A DNA stretch of 64,000 bases, taken from the NCBI RefSeq assembly GCF_006483455.1, contig NZ_PPPU01000003.1, positions 62,001 to 126,000 on the forward strand, given 5' to 3'. This DNA is from Methylomonas koyamae. Its GTDB lineage: Bacteria > Pseudomonadota > Gammaproteobacteria > Methylococcales > Methylomonadaceae. The notes beneath the pieces were generated by a model, which was not told the DNA's origin, did no database searches, and saw nothing but the letters and a program-made list of their open reading frames with translations. Position numbers and translations under genes: made by a program. Each line of letters opens with the position of its first letter. Within the stretch, counting starts at the first letter, position 1. Shown here piece after piece: positions 53,281 to 63,156 of the stretch.

Positions 53281-54267
53281 ATGTCCGCCAGTCACAAACC
53301 CTTGGAACCGGTCGCAGTGCGCCACGATTGGCAATTGCACGAAGTCGAAGCTTTATTCGGCCTGCCGTTCAACGATTTGATATTTCAGGCCCAAACCGTA
53401 CACCGCTCCTGTTTCGATCCGAACGAAGTCCAGGTCAGCAGTTTGTTGAGTATCAAAACCGGCTCCTGCTCGGAGGATTGCGGTTATTGTCCGCAAAGTG
53501 CGCGCTACGATTCGGACTTGGCGCCGGAAGCCTTGATGCCGGTTGACTCGGTATTGCAGGCTGCTGAGCGGGCCAAAGCGGAAGGCGCTTCGCGCTTCTG
53601 CATGGGCGCGGCCTGGCGCAGTCCGAAAGATCGCGATATCGAACGGGTGGTGGAAATGGTCAAGGGCGTCAAAGCGCTGGGCATGGAAACCTGCGTCACG
53701 CTGGGCATGTTGACCGACAAGCAAACCCAGGCTTTGAAAGAAGGCGGTTTGGATTACTACAACCATAATCTGGACACCTCGGAAGATTATTACTCGGAAA
53801 TCATCACCACCCGGACCTATCAGGACCGGCTTGATACGCTGGAGCGGGTGCGCGATGCCGGCATCAACGTCTGCTGCGGCGGTATCGTCGGCATGGGCGA
53901 GTCGGAAACCGACCGCGCCAAATTACTGCTGCAGTTGGCCAATTTACCGAAGCATCCGGAAAGCGTGCCGATCAATATGTTGGTACAGGTGCAGGGCACA
54001 CCGTTGCACGGTACCGAAAAGCTGGACCCGATCGTGTTTGTGCGCACTGTGGCAGTAGCCCGGATCATGATGCCGCATTCGCGGGTGCGCTTGTCGGCCG
54101 GACGCACCCAAATGAGCGACGAAATGCAGGCATTATGTTTCCTGGCCGGTGCGAATTCGATTTTCTACGGCGAGAAGTTGCTGACCACCGACAATCCGAT
54201 GACCAACCAGGATAAGCAATTGTTCGCTCGCTTGGGCGTGCGGATGGGCGGCTCCAGCTACGCCTGA
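53281..54267 (+). CDS. bioB: Biotin synthase
   Basis: A 328-residue radical SAM enzyme that inserts sulfur into dethiobiotin. The 4Fe-4S motif is [19 protein letters not shown] ([18 protein letters not shown]), with the 2Fe-2S ligand region [10 protein letters not shown]. Normal length. GGAG before the ATG at 53281. It is the first gene of the operon bioB-bioF-bioH-bioC-bioD, whose genes overlap or nearly overlap. Confidence 0.97.
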   Translation: MSASHKPLEPVAVRHDWQLHEVEALFGLPFNDLIFQAQTVHRSCFDPNEVQVSSLLSIKTGSCSEDCGYCPQSARYDSDLAPEALMPVDSVLQAAERAKAEGASRFCMGAAWRSPKDRDIERVVEMVKGVKALGMETCVTLGMLTDKQTQALKEGGLDYYNHNLDTSEDYYSEIITTRTYQDRLDTLERVRDAGINVCCGGIVGMGESETDRAKLLLQLANLPKHPESVPINMLVQVQGTPLHGTEKLDPIVFVRTVAVARIMMPHSRVRLSAGRTQMSDEMQALCFLAGANSIFYGEKLLTTDNPMTNQDKQLFARLGVRMGGSSYA

Positions 54268-55427
54268 TGCCGAAGCGGTTTTACGATTTTTCCGCGAGCC
54301 TGCAGCAGTTAGACCAGCAAAATCTGTATCGGCGCCGGCGCGTCGTCGACGGGCCGCAGGCGGTTGAATTGCAGGTCGAGGGCTGCCGCTTGCTGAATTT
54401 TTGCAGCAACGATTATCTCGGGTTGGCCAATCATCCGGACGTGGTCGAGGCGTTCAAGGCCGGCGCCGACCGCTACGGTTGCGGCAGCGGCGCGGCGCAT
54501 TTGATTTGCGGCCACAGTTCGGCGCATCACGCCTTGGAAGAGGAATTGGCCGCGTTCACCGGACGGGAACGGGCTTTGCTATTTTCGACCGGCTATATGG
54601 CCAATCTGGGAGCGATCTCGGCATTGGTCGGACGCGGCGACTCTGTGTTTGAAGATCGGCTCAACCATGCTTCGTTATTGGACGGCGGCTTGCTGGCCGG
54701 TGCCCGATTTCAGCGCTACCGTCACGCAGACACCGACGAGCTGCGGGCCAAGCTTGATCGCGCTCAGGGCAGGGCGCTGATCGTCAGCGACGGCGTATTC
54801 AGTATGGACGGCGATCTGGCGCCTTTGCCGGACTTGGCGCGGCTGGCGGAAGCCTATCAAGCCGGATTGCTGGTCGACGACGCCCACGGTTTCGGCGTGT
54901 TGGGCCGCAACGGCGGCGGCGTGGTCGAACATTTCGGCCTTTCCGCCGAGCAAGTGCCGATCTTGGTCGGCACCCTCGGTAAAGCGTTCGGCACTTTCGG
55001 CGCCTTCGTTGCCGGTTCCGCAGAATTGATCGAGTATCTGATTCAAAAAGCCAGAACTTACGTTTACACCACGGCCTTGCCGCCGGCGGTGGCAGAAGCC
55101 ACTCGCGTCGGCTTGCGCTTGCTGCAAACCGAGTCCTGGCGGCGGGAACAGTTGCAGGCCTTGATCGGCCATTTTCGCCGCGGCGCCGAACAACAGGGTC
55201 TGCGACTGATGGAATCTGCAACGGCGATCCAGCCGCTGCTGGTCGGCGACAGCGGCCGCGCGCTGGCAGCGAGCCGGGAATTGGCGGAGTTGGGATTTTG
55301 GGTCGGTGCGATTCGGCCGCCGACCGTACCGGCCGGTAGCGCCCGTTTGCGTATCACATTTACCGCGCACCACAGTCTGCAGCAGGTCGATGCCTTACTG
55401 ACGGCGTTGGGTCAGGTGTTGCGTTGA
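54267..55427 (+). CDS. bioF: 8-amino-7-oxononanoate synthase
   Basis: A 386-residue PLP enzyme joining pimeloyl-ACP and alanine. Key segments are [16 protein letters not shown], the [18 protein letters not shown] helix, [10 protein letters not shown] and the PLP-Lys in [14 protein letters not shown]. The bioB stop and bioF ATG share a base (TGATG), so translation is coupled. Confidence 0.96.
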   Translation: MPKRFYDFSASLQQLDQQNLYRRRRVVDGPQAVELQVEGCRLLNFCSNDYLGLANHPDVVEAFKAGADRYGCGSGAAHLICGHSSAHHALEEELAAFTGRERALLFSTGYMANLGAISALVGRGDSVFEDRLNHASLLDGGLLAGARFQRYRHADTDELRAKLDRAQGRALIVSDGVFSMDGDLAPLPDLARLAEAYQAGLLVDDAHGFGVLGRNGGGVVEHFGLSAEQVPILVGTLGKAFGTFGAFVAGSAELIEYLIQKARTYVYTTALPPAVAEATRVGLRLLQTESWRREQLQALIGHFRRGAEQQGLRLMESATAIQPLLVGDSGRALAASRELAELGFWVGAIRPPTVPAGSARLRITFTAHHSLQQVDALLTALGQVLR

Positions 55428-56185
55428 GTAGCATCCATTGCGAAATTTACGGCCACGGCCGGCCGTTGCTGATGCTGCACGGTTGGGCCATGCACAGCGG
55501 TATTTGGCGTCAGTTCGCCCGGCAGTTGGCCGAGCAGCGGCAGGTAATTTGTTTGGATTTGCCGGGGCATGGGCGTAGTGCGCCGTTAATCAATTTTGAA
55601 ATGCCGGCCATCGTCGAGGCCTTGTTGGCGGCGATTCCGGTGCCGCGTTTCGATTTGCTGGGCTGGTCTTTGGGCGCGACGGTCGCGATCAATTTGGCTT
55701 GCTCATGTCCCGATCGGGTTCGTTCTTTAACATTGTTGGCGGGCAACCCGCGTTTCGTCCGTGAACCCGGCTGGCCGGGAGTCAAGCCCGAGGTGCTCGA
55801 CAGTTTTGCCGAATTGCTAATTAGCGACTCGAAACAGACGCTGCAACGCTTTTTGGGCTTGCAAGTGCAGGGATTGCCGCATGCCAAAACCGTGTTGCAA
55901 CAACTGAAACTGACTGTCTCGGAATGCGAGGCTCCGGATTTCGGCACGCTGCAAGGCGGGTTGCAGATTTTGAAGCAGCACGACGCGCGCGATAGCTTGG
56001 CGGCGTTGAAACTGCCGATACGGGTGATTCAGGGCGATAAAGATACGTTGGTGCCGGTGGCGACGGCGACCGCGTTACAGGATTTGCAGCCGGCGTTGCA
56101 GATAGAGATATTGCCAGGCGCCGGGCATGTGCCGTTTCTCACCCATCCGCAAGTTTTAGCCGATGCTGTGCTGAGCGATGACTGA
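55424..56185 (+). CDS. bioH: Pimeloyl-ACP methyl ester carboxylesterase
   Basis: A 253-residue alpha/beta-hydrolase that removes the methyl ester from pimeloyl-ACP methyl ester. The oxyanion region [14 protein letters not shown], nucleophile Ser in [11 protein letters not shown], and the acid and His regions ([20 protein letters not shown]) are present. The start is a TTG overlapping the bioF stop (TTGA); no ATG upstream of the conserved part fits. Confidence 0.92.
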   Translation: MSSIHCEIYGHGRPLLMLHGWAMHSGIWRQFARQLAEQRQVICLDLPGHGRSAPLINFEMPAIVEALLAAIPVPRFDLLGWSLGATVAINLACSCPDRVRSLTLLAGNPRFVREPGWPGVKPEVLDSFAELLISDSKQTLQRFLGLQVQGLPHAKTVLQQLKLTVSECEAPDFGTLQGGLQILKQHDARDSLAALKLPIRVIQGDKDTLVPVATATALQDLQPALQIEILPGAGHVPFLTHPQVLADAVLSDD

Positions 56186-56963
56186 TACGGCGCTGTTGGA
56201 CAAGGCTAAAGTCCGGCAGTCGTTTGCCGCCGCGGCCGATGGTTACGATGCGTTGGCCGGTTTGCAGCGCCGGGTCGGCGAGACCTTGTTGGCAAAATTT
56301 CCCTGCGCCGGCCTGGCTCAACCAGTGTTGGATATCGGTTGCGGTACCGGCTTTCTGACCCGGCATTTGGCTAGCCGGGCGCCGGCCGCCGTGGCGCTGG
56401 ATATCGCTGTGCCGATGTTGCAAGCCGCGCAGCGAAACTGTGCCGGCTTGCCGCTTGCTTACGTCTGTGCCGATGCCGAGTGCTTGCCGTTCCGGAATGA
56501 CAGTATCGGCCAAATCTATTCCAACTTGGCGGTGCAGTGGTGCGAGGATTTGAGCGCGCTGCTGGGCGATTGCCGGCGAGTATTGTGCCCCGACGGTCGT
56601 TTGGTGTTGTCGACTTTCGGTCCGCGGACCTTGGCGGAATTGAAAGCGGCGTGGAGCCAAGTCGACGACTTTGCTCACGTCAACGAGTTTTACAGTACCG
56701 ACCAGATAGGTCAATTCCTGGCAGCGTCCGGTTGGCGCCGGTTCGAACTGGAAACCGAGTTAATCACCCAGTCATATCCGTCGGTGATGGCGCTGATGCG
56801 CGAGCTGAAAGGAATCGGCGCGCACAACGTCAGTACTTACCGTAATCCGCGGCCGACCAGTCGGGCGGCGTTGCAAAGCATGATTGCCCATTACGAATCG
56901 GCGATGGCCGGCGGCGAGATTGTTGCCAGTTATGAAATTATTTATCTACGAGCGATGCGATGA
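56178..56963 (+). CDS. bioC: Malonyl-ACP O-methyltransferase
   Basis: A 261-residue SAM methyltransferase that methylates malonyl-ACP to start pimeloyl synthesis. The SAM motif is VLDIGCGTGFLTRHLA, with VALDIAVPMLQAAQ and IYSNLAVQWCEDLSALLGD. It overlaps bioH by eight bases and bioD by four. Confidence 0.94.
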   Translation: MTDTALLDKAKVRQSFAAAADGYDALAGLQRRVGETLLAKFPCAGLAQPVLDIGCGTGFLTRHLASRAPAAVALDIAVPMLQAAQRNCAGLPLAYVCADAECLPFRNDSIGQIYSNLAVQWCEDLSALLGDCRRVLCPDGRLVLSTFGPRTLAELKAAWSQVDDFAHVNEFYSTDQIGQFLAASGWRRFELETELITQSYPSVMALMRELKGIGAHNVSTYRNPRPTSRAALQSMIAHYESAMAGGEIVASYEIIYLRAMR

Positions 56964-57655
56964 AGATCGGATATTTTGTCACCGGTACCGATACCGATAT
57001 CGGTAAAACCTGGGCCACTGCCGCATTGTTGCGCCGTTTCCGACGCGAGGGTTATGCGGTTGCGGGGATGAAGCCGGTAGCGGCCGGTTGCGAACGCCAT
57101 GGCGACAAATGGCAAAACCAAGATGCGTTGCTGTTGATGCAAAATGCATCGGTCGACGTGGAATACGAGTTGGTCAATCCGTATGCCTTTGAACAGCCGG
57201 TGTCGCCGCATTTGGCCTGCTGCGGCGAAACCGTTGAGCCGGCACAGATCCTGGCAACTTTCGGCGCTTTGCAGCAGCGGGCTCAAGTCGTTTTGGTCGA
57301 GGGTGCGGGGGGCTGGTATTCGCCGATGAGCTTAACTTTGGATAACGCCGGATTGGCTGGGATATTGGGGCTGCCAGTGCTGGTTGTGGTCGGTATCAGG
57401 CTCGGTTGCCTGAATCACGCGCGGTTGACGGTGCAGGCCGTCGTTGATTCCGGCTTGCGCTGTGCCGGCTGGATTGGTGTGCAAATCCTCGAAAATATGC
57501 CGTACTTTGCAGAAAATGTGGCGTATTTGCAGGAGGCGCTGCCGGCGCCGTTTCTGGGTGTCTTGCCCTATTCGGAGACTGGCGATTTTGAATTTTTGTC
57601 AAGCGGCCTGCAGTTGCCAACCTGGCAAAATATTGATCTGCATCAAGAAAATTAA
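56960..57655 (+). CDS. bioD: Dethiobiotin synthetase
   Basis: A 231-residue ATPase closing the ureido ring of dethiobiotin. The P-loop GTDTDIGKT is near residues 8-16, with MKPVAAGCE and the VEGAGGWYSPM motif. It is the last gene of the bio operon. bioA is not in the window. Confidence 0.95.
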   Translation: MKIGYFVTGTDTDIGKTWATAALLRRFRREGYAVAGMKPVAAGCERHGDKWQNQDALLLMQNASVDVEYELVNPYAFEQPVSPHLACCGETVEPAQILATFGALQQRAQVVLVEGAGGWYSPMSLTLDNAGLAGILGLPVLVVVGIRLGCLNHARLTVQAVVDSGLRCAGWIGVQILENMPYFAENVAYLQEALPAPFLGVLPYSETGDFEFLSSGLQLPTWQNIDLHQEN

Positions 57656-57709
57656 GCGGCGGATGTTGAGAATGACGGCTCCATTACAACTATAACCAGG
57701 AGACGTTTT

Positions 57710-58105
57710 ATGGCTTTAATCACTTGGACCGCAGCACAATACGGCACCAACGTTGGCTTTGCCGATCAAGAACACCAAACTCTGTTCGGGTTGTTGAACA
57801 AGTTGTACGACGAAGCAACCGGCGGCGCGGCGCGGGCAACCGTCGGCGCTTCGTTGGATGCGTTGATCGCCTATGTGGTCGACCATTTCGCCCACGAGGA
57901 AAAGGAAATGCAAGCCAAGGGTTTCGGCGGTTACGAGCGGCATAAGGCCGAACACGATGCGTTGGTGGGTATTTGCGCCGATTTGCAAAAGAAATTCCAT
58001 GCCGGTGAAGCCGACGTCACCGACGAGGTGGGGCAAATGGTGAAAGGTTGGCTGGATAGCCACATTCCGACTTACGATAAGGCTTATGCAGAAGTTTTAA
58101 GCTAA
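57710..58105 (+). CDS. Bacteriohemerythrin
   Basis: A 131-residue oxygen-binding non-heme di-iron protein. The iron ligands are in HQTLFGLLNKLYDEA (His), HFAHEEKEMQAKGF (His and Glu), ERHKAEHDAL (two His) and DSHIPTYDKAYAE (His and Asp), so the site is complete. In methanotrophs such proteins are reported to carry oxygen to the particulate methane monooxygenase. AGGAGA precedes the ATG. It lies between the bio operon and the cytochrome oxidase operon with its own terminator, so it is probably monocistronic. Confidence 0.93.
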   Translation: MALITWTAAQYGTNVGFADQEHQTLFGLLNKLYDEATGGAARATVGASLDALIAYVVDHFAHEEKEMQAKGFGGYERHKAEHDALVGICADLQKKFHAGEADVTDEVGQMVKGWLDSHIPTYDKAYAEVLS

Positions 58106-58137
58106 GTCAATCGCTGTTTGCGGCAGAACAGCCATGA

Positions 58138-58172
58138 AGGCTTGCGGGCAGCAATGTCCGTGAGCCTTTTTT
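58138..58172 (+). terminator. Rho-independent terminator of the bacteriohemerythrin gene
   Basis: A 10-bp stem, AGGCTTGCGG (58138-58147) with CCGTGAGCCT (58158-58167), including two G-U pairs, followed by TTTTT. It lies 33 bases after the stop. Confidence 0.88.
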
Positions 58173-58353
58173 ATGTGCATAGTGTACAAACGGGAAAAGC
58201 TCTTCTGGTCTGCCGGGGAGTCATGGGTTAAAATTGCCCAGTTTATTTATGACAATTATCTGTAAAGGGAGTTTGTTGTCTGTTTGGTGTCGGGCGGCAA
58301 GATTACAACGATATAACGCATACAAGTTTATAACTACCAATGGGGGCTGCTCC

Positions 58354-59484
58354 GTGAAGAAAACTAAGCAACTGCTCGCATGTTCGGTTCTGATGGCTTT
58401 AGGGCTCGGATCGGCGCATGCGGACTACACACTCAATCTGACGAAAGGCGTGACCCAGCTCAGTAACGAGTTGTACGACCTGCACATGTTGATCATGTGG
58501 ATCTGCGTGTTTATCGGCATCGCGGTATTTGGCACGATGTTCTATTCGATTTTCCATCACCGTAAATCGAAAGGTCATAAAGCCGAGCAGTTCCATGAAA
58601 ACACCACGGTCGAGATCATCTGGACTATCATCCCCACGCTGATTCTGGTCGGTATGGCGATTCCGGCAACCAAAGCGGTGGTTGATCTGGACCGGACTCA
58701 AGAATCGGAAATGTCGATCAAGGTGACCGGCAAGCAGTGGTATTGGGACTACGAATATCTGGACAACGGCATTCATTTCGAAAGCCACTTGGACGAAGCC
58801 AGCGAACGCGTCCACCGCGTCAGCTCTATGGACCCGCGTTCGGTACCTAACTATCTGCTGAATGTCGACAAACCGTTGGTGGTTCCGGTCAAAAAGAAAA
58901 TCCGTTTCCTGTTTACCGCGGCCGACGTGATCCATTCCTGGTGGGTTCCTGAACTGGGCTGGAAAAAAGACGCCAACCCCGGTTTTGTCAACGAGGCCTG
59001 GACTTACGTCGACAAGCCCGGTACCTACCGTGGTCAATGTACCGAATTGTGCGGCCGGGACCACGGCTTCATGCCAGTGGTGGTGATTGCGATGGAGCAG
59101 GACCAATATGACGCCTGGGTGAAGGCGACTCTGGAAAAGCAAAACCAAGCCCCCGATCTGAGCGACCAAACCCGCAATTCGCTGATGGCCCATGGCGAAT
59201 CGGTTTACCTGAGAAACTGCGTGGCCTGCCACCAGATCGACGGCAAAGGTATTCCGGGCTGGTTTCCGGCTTTGAGCGGCAGTGCCAAAGTGACCGGCAA
59301 CATGGATCAGTTGATCGGCTTTATCCAAGCCGGTACCAGCAAAATGCCGGCCTTCCGCAAGCTGCCCGACAACGAGTTGGCCGAGCTGATTACCTATATC
59401 AGAAACGCTCCGGCGCTGGGTAACAACGTGGGTGATGAAATTCAGCCCAACAAAATCACACCCAAATGGGACGATGATGAGTAA
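58354..59484 (+). CDS. coxB: Cytochrome c oxidase subunit II with fused cytochrome c domain
   Basis: A 376-residue subunit that takes electrons from cytochrome c. A signal peptide (about residues 1-24), two TMs (about 45-65 and 85-105), the CuA domain with IHSWWVPELGWKKDANPGF and CTELCGRDHGFMP, and a C-terminal cytochrome c domain with NCVACHQIDG and MPAFRKL. This is the caa3-type form. The GTG at 58354 is chosen because the signal peptide begins there; the upstream extension of 40 residues is atypical. It is the first gene of the oxidase operon. Confidence 0.94.
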   Translation: MKKTKQLLACSVLMALGLGSAHADYTLNLTKGVTQLSNELYDLHMLIMWICVFIGIAVFGTMFYSIFHHRKSKGHKAEQFHENTTVEIIWTIIPTLILVGMAIPATKAVVDLDRTQESEMSIKVTGKQWYWDYEYLDNGIHFESHLDEASERVHRVSSMDPRSVPNYLLNVDKPLVVPVKKKIRFLFTAADVIHSWWVPELGWKKDANPGFVNEAWTYVDKPGTYRGQCTELCGRDHGFMPVVVIAMEQDQYDAWVKATLEKQNQAPDLSDQTRNSLMAHGESVYLRNCVACHQIDGKGIPGWFPALSGSAKVTGNMDQLIGFIQAGTSKMPAFRKLPDNELAELITYIRNAPALGNNVGDEIQPNKITPKWDDDE

Positions 59485-59537
59485 TTCGTTGATGTACGCA
59501 TTGAACTCATTTTCTAATTTTTGCTGAGGTATAAAAC

Positions 59538-61154
59538 ATGACTGCTGTCGTAGCTGAACATGATGATCATCACGATCACCACGATCACGGCCCGGAGAAG
59601 GGCATTCTAAGGTGGATAATTACCACTAACCATAAGGACATCGGTACCCTGTACTTGGTATTTGCACTGGCGATGTTCTTCGTTGGCGGGACCATGGCGC
59701 TGATCATTCGCTCGGAATTGTTCGAGCCCGGATTGCAATTCGTCGATCCGAACTTCTTTAACTCGATGACCACCATGCACGCGCTGGTGATGGTGTTCGG
59801 CGCGGTCATGCCGGCATTCGTCGGTCTGGCGAACTGGATGATTCCGATGATGATCGGCGCGCCGGATATGGCGTTGCCGCGGATGAACAACATGAGCTTC
59901 TGGATGCTGGTCGCCGGCGTTTTATTGCTGGCGAGCACACTGTTCATGGAAGGCGGTGCGCCTGCCGCCGGTTGGACTTTGTATCCGCCGTTGGTATTGC
60001 AAACCGGAAAAGCGTTTCCGTTTGCGATTTTCTCGGTACACATGTTGGGTATTTCTTCGATCATGGGTGCGATCAATGTAATCGCCACCATCTTCAACAT
60101 GCGCGCTCCCGGCATGACCCTGATGAAAATGCCGTTGTTCGTCTGGACCTGGCTGATCACCGCATTCCTGCTGATCGCGATCATGCCGGTATTCGCTGGC
60201 GCGGTAACCATGTTGTTGACCGATAAATTTTTCGCAACCAGCTTCTTCGACGCGGCTGGTGGCGGCGACCCGGTGTTGTACCAACACATTTTCTGGTTCT
60301 TCGGTCATCCTGAAGTGTACGTGATGATTCTGCCGACCTTCGGCGTGGCGTCTACCATCATTCCGGTATTCGCCCGTAAACCGCTGTTCGGTTACGCCTC
60401 CATGGTGTATGCGACCGGTGCGATTGCCTTCCTGTCGTTCATCGTTTGGTCTCACCACATGTTTACCGTCGGTCTGCCGATTGCCGGTGAGTTGTACTTC
60501 ATGTATGCGACGATGCTGATCGCCATTCCGACCGGGGTAAAAGTCTTCAACTGGACTGCAACCATGTGGAAAGGCTCGATGACTTTCGAAACACCGATGT
60601 TGTTTTCGATTGCGTTCGTGGTGCTGTTCACGATGGGTGGTTTCACCGGCTTGATGATGTCGGTGGCGCCGGTGGATTTCCAATACCACGACACTTATTT
60701 CATCGTTGCTCACTTCCACTACACGCTGGTACCGGCGTCGGTCTTCATCCTGATGGCCGCCGGCTATTTCTGGCTACCTAAGTGGACCGGAAATATGTAC
60801 AACGAGAAAATCGGCAAACTGCATTTCTGGTTGTCGGCGATTTCGGTCAACATCCTGTTCTTCCCGCAACACTTCCTGGGCCTAGCCGGCATGCCGCGTC
60901 GGATTCCGGATTACGCGGTCCAGTTTGCTGATTGGAACATGGTGTCCAGTATCGGCGCCTTCATTTACGGTTTCAGTCAGTTGTTGTTCGTCTATATCGT
61001 AATCGACACGATTCGCGGCGGTACCGGCGAGAAAGTCAGCGACGAAGTTTGGGAAGATGCCAGCAAACACAGTCTGGAATGGACCGTGCCTTCGCCTGCG
61101 CCTTACCACACCTTTACTACTCCACCGGAAAAAATTCCGACCGAGCATTTCTGA
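59538..61154 (+). CDS. coxA: Cytochrome c oxidase subunit I
   Basis: A 538-residue heme-copper oxidase catalytic subunit with 12 TMs. The CuB and heme a3 ligands lie in [14 protein letters not shown] and [12 protein letters not shown]; low-spin heme His is in [17 protein letters not shown] and HFHYTLV. The N-terminus has an unusual His/Asp stretch ([13 protein letters not shown]). It lies 53 bases after coxB. Confidence 0.97.
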   Translation: MTAVVAEHDDHHDHHDHGPEKGILRWIITTNHKDIGTLYLVFALAMFFVGGTMALIIRSELFEPGLQFVDPNFFNSMTTMHALVMVFGAVMPAFVGLANWMIPMMIGAPDMALPRMNNMSFWMLVAGVLLLASTLFMEGGAPAAGWTLYPPLVLQTGKAFPFAIFSVHMLGISSIMGAINVIATIFNMRAPGMTLMKMPLFVWTWLITAFLLIAIMPVFAGAVTMLLTDKFFATSFFDAAGGGDPVLYQHIFWFFGHPEVYVMILPTFGVASTIIPVFARKPLFGYASMVYATGAIAFLSFIVWSHHMFTVGLPIAGELYFMYATMLIAIPTGVKVFNWTATMWKGSMTFETPMLFSIAFVVLFTMGGFTGLMMSVAPVDFQYHDTYFIVAHFHYTLVPASVFILMAAGYFWLPKWTGNMYNEKIGKLHFWLSAISVNILFFPQHFLGLAGMPRRIPDYAVQFADWNMVSSIGAFIYGFSQLLFVYIVIDTIRGGTGEKVSDEVWEDASKHSLEWTVPSPAPYHTFTTPPEKIPTEHF

Positions 61155-61179
61155 TTCGGTTTTAGCGATGCCGGTTGAC

Positions 61180-61208
61180 CGCTCCATCGGAATGTTCCCG
61201 ATGGAGCG
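61180..61208 (+). promoter_or_regulatory. Stem-loop between coxA and the small ORF
   Basis: An 11-bp perfect stem, CGCTCCATCGG (61180-61190) with CCGATGGAGCG (61198-61208), 7-base loop, without a T run. It lies in the gap before the 32-residue gene and probably stabilises or partly attenuates the operon mRNA. Confidence 0.6.
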
Positions 61209-61222
61209 TCTCGAGGAGCAAC

Positions 61223-61321
61223 ATGGATATTAAAAAGAAAAACATTTTGACGGCGGTGGTGTTGGCAGCAATTGCGATAACCATCTACGTGTTGGCGGTC
61301 ATCAAGGCCATGTCGCAATGA
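61223..61321 (+). CDS. Small single-TM protein before ctaG
   Basis: A 32-residue protein: MDIKKKNILTAVVLAAIAIT and then a few residues ending in KAMSQ. A charged N-terminus is followed by one TM. GAGGAGCAAC is a good ribosome site. Its stop overlaps the ctaG start (ATGA at 61318-61321). It matches the position and form of the small cytochrome oxidase assembly proteins found before ctaG in many proteobacteria. Confidence 0.75.
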   Translation: MDIKKKNILTAVVLAAIAITIYVLAVIKAMSQ

Positions 61322-61863
61322 GCGACGATGGTTTAGATAAAAAAAATACTCGTTTGGCGGTGAAGCTGGTTTTGTTCGCCGCAATGATGTTCGGATTCGG
61401 TTATGCCCTGGTTCCGCTCTACAACGTGTTATGCGATTTGGTAGGGCAGAATGCCAAAGTCGAGACCTTGGCAAAACAGGAAACGGCGTTCCAACCTGAG
61501 CAAAACCGCGAGGTGACGATGGAGTTTCTGACGTCGTTGAACCGGTCGGTGCCGATGGCGTTCAAGGTCGAGACGCCGAGCTTGAAAGTGCATCCGGGGC
61601 AGTATTACTCGGTGGGCTTTTATGCCAAGAATCTGAGCGAGCGCCGGTTGAAGGTTAGGGCGGTAGCAACTTATTCGCCGGGCCAGGTCAAGGATTACGT
61701 GACCAAAGTGATTTGTTTCTGCGAATTGGAGCAAATCTTCGAGCCGAACGAAGAAAAGAATATGACCGTACGTCTGGTGGTGGATCCCAAGCTCCCGGAA
61801 CGCTATAAAACCATTACGCTGTCTTACACTTTTTTTGAAATTACTGAAAATTCTGAAAATTAA
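61318..61863 (+). CDS. ctaG: Cytochrome c oxidase assembly protein CtaG/Cox11
   Basis: A 181-residue inner-membrane copper chaperone that helps form CuB. One TM (about residues 13-34) precedes the periplasmic domain with VNDL-type segments, MAFKVETPSLKVHPGQYYS and the copper-binding CFCELEQIF. TM, length and gene context all fit. Confidence 0.94.
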   Translation: MSDDGLDKKNTRLAVKLVLFAAMMFGFGYALVPLYNVLCDLVGQNAKVETLAKQETAFQPEQNREVTMEFLTSLNRSVPMAFKVETPSLKVHPGQYYSVGFYAKNLSERRLKVRAVATYSPGQVKDYVTKVICFCELEQIFEPNEEKNMTVRLVVDPKLPERYKTITLSYTFFEITENSEN

Positions 61864-61877
61864 CGAAGGGGAAGGTT

Positions 61878-62753
61878 ATGTCGACAAACACAGCTTATTA
61901 CATCCCGCATAAAGCCACGTGGCCGGTGATGGCAACTGCCGGCTTGATGCTGACGCTGGCGGGCTTTGCCAACTATTTGAACGGTAACTCGGCCGGTTCC
62001 GGCATGATGATTACCGGCTTACTGGTTTTCATTGCAATGCTGGGAGCCTGGTTTGCGTTGCAAGCTACCGAGAGCGAGTCCGGCATGTACAACCACGGCG
62101 TCGGTATTTCCTACCGGATGGGCATGATGTGGTTCATTTTTTCGGAAGTCATGTTCTTTGCCGTATTCTTCGGCGCGTTGTGGTATACCCGCAACCTGTC
62201 GGTGCCCTGGTTGGGCGAAACCGGCCCCGTCAGCGGTCCGGGTCGCTCCACTCACGAGATATTGTGGCCTGCTTTCCAAGCGGTATGGCCCACCAACGGC
62301 CCGGGCAAAGTCGGCGGCGATTTCGAACCGATGGGCGCCTTCGGGTTGCCGTTCTTGAATACCCTGATTCTGTTGACCAGCGGCGTCACTTGCACTTGGG
62401 CTCACCACGGCTTGTTGGCGAAAAATCGTAGCCAATTGATCAAAGGCTTGGCGGCAACTGTTGGTTTGGGCTTTTTGTTCGTGGTTTTCCAAGCCAGCGA
62501 GTACCATGAAGCGTATGCCGAAATGGGGTTAACTTTGGGCTCCGGCATCTACGGTTCGACCTTCTTCATGCTGACCGGTTTCCACGGTTTTCACGTCTGC
62601 GTCGGCGCGATCATCTTGTCGGTAGTCTTGTTCAGAAGTTGGAAAGGCCACTTCACACCGGAAAACCATTTTGCCTTCGAAGCGGCCGCCTGGTACTGGC
62701 ACTTCGTCGACGTGGTCTGGTTAGGCTTGTTCGTGTTCGTTTACCTGCTGTAA
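61878..62753 (+). CDS. coxC: Cytochrome c oxidase subunit III
   Basis: A 291-residue seven-TM subunit that stabilises the oxidase core. Segments include YRMGMMWFIFSEVMFFAVFF, WAHHGLLAKNRSQLIKGL, FQASEYHEAYAEMGL, TGFHGFHVCVGAI and the C-terminal WYWHFVDVVWLGLFVFVYLL. It begins 14 bases after ctaG, and a strong terminator follows. Confidence 0.96.
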   Translation: MSTNTAYYIPHKATWPVMATAGLMLTLAGFANYLNGNSAGSGMMITGLLVFIAMLGAWFALQATESESGMYNHGVGISYRMGMMWFIFSEVMFFAVFFGALWYTRNLSVPWLGETGPVSGPGRSTHEILWPAFQAVWPTNGPGKVGGDFEPMGAFGLPFLNTLILLTSGVTCTWAHHGLLAKNRSQLIKGLAATVGLGFLFVVFQASEYHEAYAEMGLTLGSGIYGSTFFMLTGFHGFHVCVGAIILSVVLFRSWKGHFTPENHFAFEAAAWYWHFVDVVWLGLFVFVYLL

Positions 62754-62771
62754 ATCCAAGCACCACCCAAT

Positions 62772-62807
62772 AAAAAGCGCGGTCTTTGCGGATCGCGCTT
62801 TTTTTTT
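62772..62807. terminator. Bidirectional terminator after coxC
   Basis: AAAAAGCGCG (62772-62781) with CGCGCTTTTT (62794-62803), three more inner pairs, then more Ts to 62807. It serves coxC on the plus strand and the DUF2909 gene on the minus strand. Confidence 0.9.
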
Positions 62808-62815
62808 GTTCGAAA

Positions 62816-63076
62816 TCAGGGGTTGGACGGGTTGGTCGAGGCTGGAGGAGCGTTGTGTATGCGTATGCCGATGCCGTGAGGCTGGATCAGGCCGGTGGCC
62901 AAGGCGAGAAACAATAAAATGAAGACGCCCAACGATACGCCGATCCTGACGGTTAAGGCCTTTGCCGTTTTTTTCGAATCTTCGTCGTCCTTGTGTTTGA
63001 CAATGTGGAACAAGGCGGAGCCGAGGCTGGCGACAATCGCAATGAATGCGGCAATGATGAGGATTTTGATGGGCAT
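62816..63076 (-). CDS. Twin-transmembrane protein (DUF2909-like)
   Basis: An 86-residue protein with two TMs (about residues 4-26 and 48-66) separated by a charged loop (HKDDEDSKKTAKAL). The pattern matches DUF2909 twin-TM proteins, which in many gammaproteobacteria sit between coxC and surf1 on the opposite strand, exactly as here. The function is unknown. Confidence 0.85.
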   Translation of the reverse strand: MPIKILIIAAFIAIVASLGSALFHIVKHKDDEDSKKTAKALTVRIGVSLGVFILLFLALATGLIQPHGIGIRIHNAPPASTNPSNP

Positions 63077-63156
63077 GTCGGCGAAACCGGATAAAAATAA
63101 ACATTTTCGGCGAATAAACTGCGCTTGCCAATAGCGGATAACGGTTGGAAAACAAT

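Noticed and set aside
58399-60719. Two minus-strand open frames of 309 and 265 codons (58399-59328 and 59922-60719).
   Set aside because: They lie opposite coxB and coxA, which are unmistakable, and have shadow-like composition.
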